From the NCBI GenBank assembly GCA_958295665.1, contig OY282558.1, positions 66,080,789-66,144,788 of the forward strand: a stretch of 64,000 nt of DNA, given 5' to 3'. Both the position numbers and the translations under genes were made by a program. Each line of letters opens with the position of its first letter. Position 1 is the stretch's first letter. Source of the DNA: Tipula vernalis (lineage: Eukaryota; Arthropoda; Insecta; Diptera; Tipulidae). Below the pieces are notes generated by a model, which was given only the letters and a program-made list of their open reading frames with translations, made no database searches and was not told the origin of the DNA. This document shows positions 54,806 to 64,000 of the stretch, piece by piece.

Positions 54806-57800
54806 TAACCAACAGAATTTATAAAATTTGATTAGGTGGTGACTTACGCTTGTGTTGTTGTCGTTGGTAATATAATAAACAAAATTTTTGACTCACCTCA
54901 TTATCTCGGTTAACGTTTATACAATAAAAACAAAATATACTACAATCTAATAATAGAATCTTAGAGCGATAAGAACTAAATTGTTTATCACTAATGTTAA
55001 TAAATAAAACACTTATGTATTTTCTCATAAGATTGGATGTAAAGTAAGCGTGTGTATAACATGAAAATTTTTTACCACGTAAAATTAATGTAATAAAATT
55101 TCGCTTTTTTTACTATCCTAGGATTTATTGGGTGTAGTAATGATGTCCAAAATTGGCTTGTGAGCATTTAACAATTTGACGCTTATATCATATCTATATA
55201 ATATGTAATACCCTTATTAGCTCTATTAAATTGCTTTTAATTTCAGTATATGGTTTGTTATATCTGAAAAAATGTGTTACGCTCATTAATGTAAATTTTA
55301 TCGCAGATTGTACAGTAATGTTCCACAAACAAAACTAGCAAATCACACTCTCCCAAATATCTCTGCCTAAATATTGAAATACGTTGCAAGTTTTACAAAG
55401 CTTAAGAATCTCTGAAACTGGTATTTCTTTATTCGTCAAGAACAAAATTTTATTAAATATGTAAACATTATACTAAAAAAAAACAGTAACTATTGGAACA
55501 TTGTTTGCTGGAAGCATTAAGAAGGGAGGTAAACTTTTCTATAAACATTTGATGAATAATTTCATATTTTATTTCTGAAGTTAAAAATTCAATTATTTTC
55601 TAATTTCGAGTTCATAACTTTTACGTACTCGGTTATGTAGGGCAATCGATTTCTAAGTAATTCATTCGGTAGAACATGAATTTATGTTGTTTAGTATTTT
55701 TCTCTGCAAGTATTTTAAGCTATTTAGACAATTTACATAGGTGTACGATCACCAAAAGCTTGAGATAAGAATAGTACAGACGTTCTATTTCGTTTTTCGA
55801 GCTAAGCAAGGAGTGAAATTATAAGATTGTGGCAGTAAATTTCATATTCATTTACAAAAACACTCAGCAGGAGATTTCCATTGGTGTTTTCAAATCATCA
55901 TATATAATATTTAAGGCACCCATTGCTTCAAAGGAAGTTTTTCTTCCGTACCACATTCTCTCGAAACGATGGCGGATGTAAAATTGAGAATTTTAAATTG
56001 AAATAAAACTAGAACCATCAGAATTATCAATTCTCCAAATTTTACTTCGATAATGGTCCTTGTGCCAAACTGTGAAAACCATATTTCGTTTTTATCAATT
56101 TCATCTATACCCGTCTAGAAAAAGTCATTAATTCTATTGACATTAACAGCGCCTCCCCTTGATTTTTACTGAAATATGGATTGATGATGCTACCAGCCGT
56201 AATTGCTCATCAAACTGTAATTTTATTTGGAATGAATCGATGTTTCGATCGGTCACCAAAGTTGGAAGACTGTTTAAATCGATTTTGGCAGCCTTTTTGC
56301 GTACCGGAAATTTCTACTGAAAATGTATGCTAGTTACTGATACTACAAGGAAAGAGTTCAAGAGATGTTTCATTTTCTAAGGTACACAACATTACAATGG
56401 AACGATTAACTGTGCAAGTAACGCTTAAAAGTGGTTATGGTGCTTTTGGAGGCCGAATTGTGTAGTACCGCCATTATTTATCATTAATCATGGAATCATG
56501 AAAACCAGAATGATAATGTCATATTCTTTTTCGAAAATACATAACTCTGACGCCCGTCCACAAAAAATAACCAACGTTCGTCTTTATAAAATTAGAATTT
56601 ATTGAAATTGGGTAGTAAAATATTTAATTCTCCCATTAAAATGTTTACGTAAAAATGAAATGTAATGGGCTTGTTTTCGAATTTTGGTATTGATGGAAAA
56701 AATTGCAATTTCCGATTTCATAAAAGAAGAAAGATGAAATTATTTAACTGACGGTTCTTTTTTTATGCGAAACCGTATATTAATAAATAATTTGATAACT
56801 ATAAAGCTCTCTCTCATTTCTCCCTCTTCCTCTGTCTCATTCTTTTCTCTTTCTCTTTCAGTCCTCCCTCCCTCTCATTCCTTTCTCCTCTCTCCTCTCC
56901 CACTCTCTCTCTGTCGTTTCTCTAACTCCCCTCCTCTATCTCTCTCGAGTAGATTTTCGTAGAAACCGGCGTTTGATATACTCAAGAAAGTTAAAAGTTA
57001 TTAACACTTAACTGGCTGGCTCTTTAAGACGGTAAAATTTGGTGTCGTTTAGACGTTTTTTCTGGAAAAATTAGTATAGCTCCTTGTAAAACAAATTATT
57101 TTTAACAAAATTTTCAGATAATTTTTAGAAAGCATTAAGCAAACAATGATAACTTAATCCGACACATCAATTATTGTCTAAACTTATAACTCATTTAATG
57201 TTCCAAAAATTTAACAGAACCAGTTTTTAATTTTTTTTTTTGTTTATTTATTTGAATACCGAAAAACACATTAATGTGTTGCCGGCCGGGTAAAGACGAT
57301 AATTTAGTGTTCTGGAAGTGTGACTTTATAATTCTAAATGCTCAATTCGAAAAAGTACTGGAATTTTGGAATTGAACTTTCACGCAAAATTTCGAAATTC
57401 GAATTAATTACAAAAACCGCTAAAACTATAATTATTTGAACAGGTTCTATTTTTCTTGTTCTAATTAATAAGTTGAAATTTCTGAATTTAATTAATAAGT
57501 TGAAATTTCTGAATCTCGAAATTCTGAAAATTACTCAAAAATTCAAATTTTAATTTGTTAAATATTTTTTTACAATTTATTATAACTGGTTTTGAAATTA
57601 TGAATTCTAATGGAATTCACACCTTAAATTTTTATTTAAAAGTCGTTATTATGAAATTTTGTATTTCTGGAATTTGATAGTTCCAAAACTAAGTATTTAA
57701 AAATTGAAAATTTGAAATTTGACCAAAAAAAAATTTTAAAAATATTTGGAAATTTTTTCAATTTTGTAAATCGTTTTAACCTTGTTTTTCGACCAGACTA

Positions 57801-58011
57801 AATTCTAAGTTTAAAAATCTTATCTTTACAAATTTTAATTCTGATTGAAAAATATTGCATTACGCAGAATCAGAATTGATGTACCAGAATTGATGGAACT
57901 CGGGATCTCGAACCCACTTCTTTAAACCTTTTTCTCACGGTCTCGTTTGAAATACTAACACCCCGCACCTCTGCAATGCCGATCGGGCCGATCGACACAA
58001 GCATGTGAAGT
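54806..58011. other. Gene-free AT-rich stretch
   Basis: No gene was recognised over 3.2 kb. It includes a polypyrimidine tract (below), a doubled 25-bp word AATTAATAAGTTGAAATTTC (about 57464-57510) and a tRNA B-box-like GGTTCGAGATCC on the minus strand near 57915 without a matching A box. Confidence 0.5.
56805..56950. repeat. Polypyrimidine (CT-rich) tract
   Basis: About 145 bp are almost purely C and T on the plus strand, built from CTCT, TTTC and CCCT words. The Ser/Leu/Pro-rich frame across it is a simple-sequence artefact. Confidence 0.85.
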
Positions 58012-58162
58012 TATCCCAGTTTTTCATCCCAGAAAAAATTAAAATGTTCATCAGGTAATACTATCCCATCCCATCCCAGTTTTTGTCTATACGTATATGA
58101 AATCAAAGGAAAAAAATAGTATGAAATTTAATTTTTTTTTTCATCCCATCCCAGTTTTTTCT
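58012..58162 (+). repeat. Dispersed CATCCCATCCCAGTTTTT words
   Basis: Three or four copies of ATCCCAGTTTTT, two extended to CATCCCATCCCAGTTTTT, occur in 150 bp immediately left of the satellite. Their spacing is irregular. Confidence 0.6.
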
Positions 58163-58261
58163 CATATAGTAAGAAGTTTAATTATATTATATTTTTGTTT
58201 ATAATGATTCTTTATATTCTAACTAGACAACAGTAAGAAATAACACTAATAGGTATCCCAT

Positions 58262-61200
58262 CACCAGCCGTACATTGTAATTTGCACAATCGGCCAGCTT
58301 CCAAATGATTCCATATAAATTCATTATAATTTTAATATTTTAGAATCTCCTAAGATCTTAGAGGGGCGGAAATGATTGTAAATGTTTTGAGTTGGCAATG
58401 ATAAGGGTCAACTCGGATAAACATAAGAGCACCAGCCGTTCATTGTAATTTGCACAATCGGCCAGCTTCCAAATGGTTCCATATAAATTCATTATAATTT
58501 TAAATATTTTAGAGTCTATCTCCTAAGATCTTAGAGGGCCGGAAATGATTGTAAATGTTTTGAGTTGGCAATGATAAGGGTCAACTCTGAAAAACATAAG
58601 AGCGCCAGCCGTTCATTGTAATTTGCACAATCGGCCAGCTTCCAAATGGTTCCATATAAATTCATTATAATTTTAAATATTTTAGAATCTCCTAAGATCT
58701 TAGAGGGCCGGAAATGATTGTAAATGTTTTGAGTTGGCAATGATAAGGGTCAACTCGGATAAACATAAGAGCACCAGCCGTTCATTGTAATTTGCACAAT
58801 CGGCCAGCTTCCAAATGGTTCCATATAAATTCATTATAATTTTAAATATTTTAGAGTCTATCTCCTAAGATCTTAGAGGGCCGGAAATGATTCTTGATGT
58901 TTTGAGTTGGCAATGATAAGGGTCAACTCGGATAAACATAAGAGCACCAGCCGTTCATTGTAATTTGCACAATCGGCCAGCTTCCAAATGGTTCCATATA
59001 AATTCATTATAATTTTAAATGTTTTAGAGTCTATCTCCTAAGATCTTAGAGGGCCGGAAATGATTGTAAATGTTTTGAGTTGGCAATGATAAGGGTCAAC
59101 TCTGAAAAACATAAGAGCGCCAGCCGTTCATTGTAATTTGCACAATCGGCCAGCTTCCAAATGGTTCCATATAAATTCATTATAATTTTAAATATTTTAG
59201 AATCTCCTAAGATCTTAGAGGGCCGGAAATGATTGTAAATGTTTTGAGTTGGCAATGATAAGGGTCAACTCGGATAAACATAAGAGCACCAGCCGTTCAT
59301 TGTAATTTGCACAATCGGCCAGCTTCCAAATGGTTCCATATAAATTCATTATAATTTTAAATATTTTAGAGTCTATCTCCTAAGATCTTAGAGGGCCGGA
59401 AATGATTCTTTATGTTTTGAGTTGGCAATGATAAGGGTCAACTCGGATAAACATAAGAGCACCAGCCGTTCATTGTAATTTGCACAATCGGCCAGCTTCC
59501 AAATGGTTCCATATAAATTCAATATAATTTTAAATATTTTAGAATCTCCCAAGATCTTAGAGGGCCGGAAATGATTGTAAATGTTTTGAGTTGGCAATGA
59601 TAAGGGTCAACTCGGATAAACATAAGAGCACCAGCCGTTCATTGTAATTTGCACAATCGGCCAGCTTCCAAATGGTTCCATATAAATTCATTATAATTTT
59701 AAATATTTTAGAATCTCCTAAGATCTTAGAGGGCCGGAAATGATTATAAATTTTTTGAGTTGGCAATGATAAGGGTCAACTCTGAAAAACATAAGAGCAC
59801 CAGCCGTTCATTGTAATTTGCACAATCGGCCAGCTTCCAAATGGTTCCATATAAATTCATTATAATTTTAAATATTTTAGAATCTCCTAAGATCTTAGAG
59901 GGCCGGAAATGATTGTAAATGTTTTGAGTTAACAAAGATAAGGGTCAACTCGGATAAACATAAGAGCACCAGCCGTTCATTGTAATTTGCACAATCGGCC
60001 AGCTTCCAAATGGTTCCATATAAATTCATTATAATTTTAAATATTTTAGAGTCTATCTCCTAAGATCTTAGAGGGCCGGAAATGATTCTTGATGTTTTGA
60101 GTTGGCAATGATAAGGGTCAACTCGGATAAACATAAGAGCACCAGCCGTTCATTGTAATTTGCACAATCGGCCAGCTTCCAAATGGTTCCATATAAATTC
60201 ATTATAATTTTAAATATTTTATAGTCTATCTCCTAAGATCTTAGAGGGCCGGAAATGATTTTTTATGTTTTGAGTTGGCAATGATAAGGGTCAACTCTGA
60301 TAAACATAAGAACACCAGCCGTTCATTGTAATTTGCACAATCGGCCAGCTTCCAAATGGTTCCATATAAATTAATTATAATTTTAAATATTTTAGAGTCT
60401 ATCTCCTAAGATCTTAGAGGGCCGGAAATGATTCTTTATGTTTTGAGTTGGCAATGATAAGGGTCAACTCGGATAAACATAAGAGCACCAGCCGTTCATT
60501 GTAATTTGCACAATCGGCCAGCTTCCAAATGGTTCCATATAAATTCATTATAATTTTAAATATTTTAGAATCTCCTAAGATCTTAGAGGGCCGGAAATGA
60601 TTGTAAATGTTTTGAGTTGGCAATGATAAGGGTCAACTCTGATAAACATAAGAGCACCAGCCGTACATTGTAATTTGCACAATCGGCCAGCTTCCAAATG
60701 GTTCCATATAAATTCATTATAATTTTAAATATTTTAGAGTCTATCTCCTAAGATCTTTGAGGGCCGGAAATGATTGTAAATGTTTTGAGTTGGCAATGAT
60801 AAGGGTCAACTCTGATAAACATAAGAACACCAGCCGTACATTGTAATTTGCACAATCGGCCAGCTTCCAAATGGTTCCATACAAATTCATTATAATTTTA
60901 AATATTTTAGAATCTCCTAAGATCTTAGAGGGCCGGAAATGATTGTAAATGTTTTGAATTGGCAATGATAAGGGTCAACTCTGATAAACATAAGAGCACC
61001 AGCCGTTCATTGTAATTTGCACAATCGGCCAGCTTCCAAATGGTTCCATATAAATTCATTAGTATTTTAAATATTTTAGAGTGTATCTCCTAAGGTCTTA
61101 GAGGGCCGGAAATGATTTTTTATGTTTTGAGTTGGCAATGATAAGGGTCAACTCTGATAAACATAAGAGCACCAGCCGTACATTGTAATTTGCACAATCG

Positions 61201-62260
61201 GCCAGCTTCCAAATGGTTCCATATAAATTCATTATAATTTTAAATATTTTAGAGTCTATCTCCTAAGGTCTTAGAGGGCCGGAAATGATTTTTTATGTTT
61301 TGAGTTGGCAATGATAAGGGTCAACTCTGATAAACATAAGAGCACCAGCCGTTCATTGTAATTTGCACAATCGGCCAGCTTCCAAATGGTTCCATACAAA
61401 TTCATTATAATTTTAAATATTTTAGAATCTCCTAAGATCTTAGAGGGCCGGAAATGATTGTAAATGTTTTGAATTGGCAATGATAAGGGTCAACTCTGAT
61501 AAACATAAGAGCACCAGCCGTTCATTGTAATTTGCACAATCGGCCAGCTTCCAAATGGTTCCATATAAATTCATTAGTATTTTAAATATTTTTGAGTGTA
61601 TCTCCTAAGATCTTAGAGGGCCGGAAATGATTGTAAATGTTTTGAGTTAGCAATGATAAGGGTCAACTCAGATAAATGTAAGAGCACCAGCCGTTCATTG
61701 TAATTTGCACAATCGGCCAGCTTCCAAATGGTTCCATATAAATTCATTATAATTTTAAATATTTTAGAGTCTATCTCCTAAGATCTTAGAGGGCCGGAAA
61801 TGATTCTTTATGTTTTGAGTTGGCAATGATAAGGGTCAACTCTGATAAACATAAGAGCACCAGCCGTTCATTGTAATTTGCACAATCGGCCAGCTTCCAA
61901 ATGGTTCCATATAAATTCATTATAATTTTAAATATTTTAGAATCTCCTAAGATCTTAGAGGGCCGGAAATGATTGTAAATGTTTTGAGTTGGCAAAGATA
62001 AGGGTCAACTCGGATAAACATAAGAGCGCCAGCCGTTCATTGTAATTTGCACAATCGGCCAGCTTCCAAATGGTTCCATATAAATTCATTATAATTTTAA
62101 ATATTTTAGAGTCTATCTCCTAAGATCTTAGAGGGCCGGAAATGATTCTTTATGTTTTGAGTTGGCAATGATAAGGGTCAACTCTGATAAACATAAGAGC
62201 ACCAGCCGTACATTGTAATTTGCACAATCGGCCAGCTTCCAAATGGTTCCATATAAATTC
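58262..62260 (+). repeat. Satellite array, ~171-bp monomers, forward block
   Basis: About 23 head-to-tail monomers, each with the landmarks ACCAGCCGTTCATTGTAATT, GCACAATCGGCCAGCTTCC, a TATTTTAGA block, the perfect palindrome CTAAGATCTTAG and GAGTTGGCAATGATAAGGG. Two lengths alternate: about 169 bp with AGAATCTCC and about 173 bp with AGAGTCTATCTCC. Further variants are ATTGTAAATG, ATTCTTTATG or ATTTTTTATG after GGAAATG, and ACTCGGATAA, ACTCTGATAA or ACTCTGAAAA. A minus-strand 69-codon frame recurs but is a passenger of the repeat. Monomer similarity is high, implying recent homogenisation. Confidence 0.95.
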
Positions 62261-62804
62261 GAGTAGGCTTTGACTTTTTTGTCAGGCAGACGTTATTTTT
62301 ATTTTATATTTTTACTTTATTGAAAAATAATTATTGGTATTGTGGTCTTAATTGTGCTTTATGGTGAGATCTCTGAACTGCGGCGACATGTGATGAATCG
62401 GAAGCGACTCCAAGCAGTAACTTTCGGCATATATCGGAAAAAGTGTGGCGTTGGTTGACTTTGTAGGACAATTTAAAAAATGTACACTGGCGTATATAGA
62501 AAGAAAAAATTTGAGTAAATTGCCACTGAATTTGTTTGGTACGGATGGCGGTTTGGCATGGCTGGAAAAATGCTTCTTCAGTGTTCAACGGCTTCAGTGT
62601 TACCACTGGCTGGAGTTCTTTCCAGCTGCAGAATGTGAAGCTGCAGATTATATGCAGATTAGCTTATTTTTGATTTTACCCATGTTAAACCACCTCATCT
62701 TACACAATTTGTTATGAATGAGTTCCTGCTCAAAATAGATTGTGTAAGTATGGGGTTGGTTCCTAAACAAAATTTATGTAAATAGACAAATAAATAAATA
62801 AATA
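62261..62804 (+). mobile_element. Retroposed insertion in the satellite
   Basis: A 544-bp unique segment interrupts one monomer exactly between ATATAAATTC and AAATTCATTAT. AAATTC is duplicated on both sides (62255-62260 and 62805-62810). It ends in an (AAAT)n-type tail, ACAAATAAATAAATAAATAA. The sequence fits a retrocopy of a transcript or a short retroposon. A 90-codon frame (62445-62717) and a 91-codon frame on the other strand overlap; neither has a motif I know. The source gene is not identified. Confidence 0.7.
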
Positions 62805-63322
62805 AAATTCATTATAATTTTAATTATTTTAGAGTCTATCTCCTAAGGTCTTAGAGGGCCGGAAATTATTGTAAATGTTTTGAGTTGGCAATGATAAGGG
62901 TCAACTCTGATAAACATAAGAGCACCAGCCGTTCATTGTAATTTGCACAATCGGTCAGCTTCCAAATGGTTCCATATAAATTCATTATAATTTTAAATAT
63001 TTTAGAGTCTATCTCCTAAGGTCTTAGAGGGCCGGAAATGATTGTAAATGTTTTGAGTTGGCAATGATAAGGGTCAACTCTGATAAACATAAGAGCACCA
63101 GCCGTTTATTGTAATTTGCACAATCTGCCAGCTTCCAAATGGTTCCATATAAATTCATTATAATTTTAAATATTTTAGAGTCTATCTCCTAAGATCTTAG
63201 AGAGTTGCAAATGATTCTTTATGTTTTAAATTGGCAATGATAAGGGTCAACTCGAATAAACATAAGAGCACCAGCTGTTCATGTAATTTGCACAACCGGC
63301 CAGCTTCTAAATGGTTCCATAT
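62805..63322 (+). repeat. Satellite array, forward block continued
   Basis: Three forward monomers of the long type follow the insertion. The last is more diverged (AGAGAGTTGCAAATG, TTTTAAATTGG, CACAACCGGCC) than those of the main block, as is common near an array edge. Confidence 0.92.
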
Positions 63323-64000
63323 AAGAGACTCTAAAATATTTAAAATTATAATGAATTTATATGGAACCATTTGGAAGCTGGCCGAATGTGCAAATTACAA
63401 TGAACGGCTGGTGCTCTTATGTTTATCAGAGTTGATCGATATCGTTGCTAACTCAAAACACAAAGAATCATTTCCGGCCCTCTAAGATCTTAGGAGATAG
63501 ACTATAAAATATTTAAAATTACAATGAATTTATATGGAACCATTTGGAAGCTGGCCCATTGTGCAAATTACAATGAACGGCTGGTGCTCTTATGTTTATC
63601 CGAGTTGACTCTTATCATTGCTAACTCAAAACATTAAGAATCATTTCCGGCCCTCTAAGATCTTAGGAGATAGACTCTAAAATATTTAAAATTATAATGA
63701 ATTTATATGAAACCATTTGGAAGCTGGCCGATTGTGCAAATTACAATGAACGGCTGGTGTTCTTATGTTTATCAGAGTTGACCCTTATTATTGCCAACTC
63801 AAAACATAAAAAATCATTTCCGGCCCTCTAAGATCTTAGGAGATAGACTCTAAAATATTTAAAATTATAATGAATTTATATGGAACCATTTGGAAGCTGA
63901 CCGATTGTGTAAATTACAATGAACGGCTGTTGTTCTTTAGTTTATCCGAGTTGACCCATATCATTGTAAACTCAAAACATAAAGAATCATTTCCGGCCCT
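63323..64000 (-). repeat. Satellite array, inverted block
   Basis: At about 63323 the orientation switches: after GGTTCCATATA the sequence continues with AGACTCTAAAATATTTAAA, the reverse complement of the long-type block. About four monomers in inverse orientation reach the window edge. They carry their own variants (for example GGCCGAATGTGCAA, TCGATATCG). Confidence 0.92.

Noticed and set aside
57890..58005. Second tRNA or SINE near a GGTTCGAGATCC B-box-like word
   Set aside because: There is no matching A box at the right distance, no tail and no flanking duplication.
58531..61995. A 69-residue protein repeated about nine times on the minus strand
   Set aside because: It is a by-product of the satellite monomer. 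It has no start context, no known domain, and shifts frame with each length variant.
62331..62717. A real gene in the segment interrupting the satellite
   Set aside because: Overlapping frames of equal length lie on both strands without known domains. The tail and duplication indicate a retroposed copy.
58262..64000. CRISPR-like array
   Set aside because: The whole ~171-bp unit repeats with no variable spacers, and the context is eukaryotic.

Overview
This 64 kb window is AT-rich eukaryotic DNA, most likely from an insect and probably a fly. The transposable-element mix supports this: Jockey-type LINEs, RNase H-bearing LINEs of the I/LOA/R1 group, mag-like and CsRn1-like Ty3/gypsy elements, hAT, Tc1 and pogo-like DNA elements, and a tRNA-derived SINE. 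I found no convincing host protein-coding gene, rRNA, functional tRNA or CRISPR array. Almost every open frame longer than about 100 codons is a piece of a transposable element, and nearly all are broken. The content looks like a repeat-rich, possibly pericentromeric, block that runs into a satellite array at its right end.

Region by region: 1-2018 is unremarkable AT-rich DNA. A truncated copy of a short retroposon lies at 2019-2562. A defective mag-like LTR element with a GATCT target duplication occupies 3696-7078, next to a Tc1 transposase remnant (7084-7345). At 7935-10325 a long inverted repeat surrounds a non-autonomous hAT element (8497-9930, 8-bp target duplication TTTAAAAT). 10.3-15.8 kb is mostly unassigned sequence holding a 510-bp terminal-inverted-repeat (TIR) element and a tandemly duplicated pogo-like palindromic MITE. 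15.8-25.1 kb is a nest: a minus-strand RNase H LINE, then a Jockey fragment, then a second RNase H LINE on the plus strand. That second LINE is split by a complete but decayed hAT transposon (21428-24017), with a paralogous empty site preserved a few hundred bases away.

28.3-31.1 kb is another decayed Jockey element. 32457-33935 is a Mutator-like element (9-bp target duplication GTTCCTAAT) enclosing a LINE fragment and a CA microsatellite. 34.4-36.3 kb holds a six-unit tandem array between two 500-bp direct repeats. 40488-42277 is a CR1-like LINE with a nearly intact reverse transcriptase. 42580-43345 is the fuller copy of the short retroposon on the minus strand, with a 13-bp target duplication and an AAT tail. 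43570-48296 and about 50427-53431 are two minus-strand CsRn1-type LTR elements, separated by a tRNA-derived SINE with a 16-bp target duplication. 53470-54800 is one more RNase H LINE fragment, interrupted by a small TIR element whose inverted sister sits at 31769.

From 58262 to the end lies a satellite of about 171 bp with two monomer lengths (about 169 and 173 bp). It has a local trimeric higher-order pattern, one retroposed insertion (62261-62804) and an orientation switch near 63323.

There are no operons or pathways here. The relationships are those of insertion history: who landed in whom, and which defective elements share ends with possible mobilising partners. The strongest items are the duplication-dated hAT insertion, the short retroposon that shares a 3'-end motif with the resident LINE, the Mutator-like element carrying a LINE fragment, and the satellite organisation. 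I saw no sign of a new defence or metabolic system.
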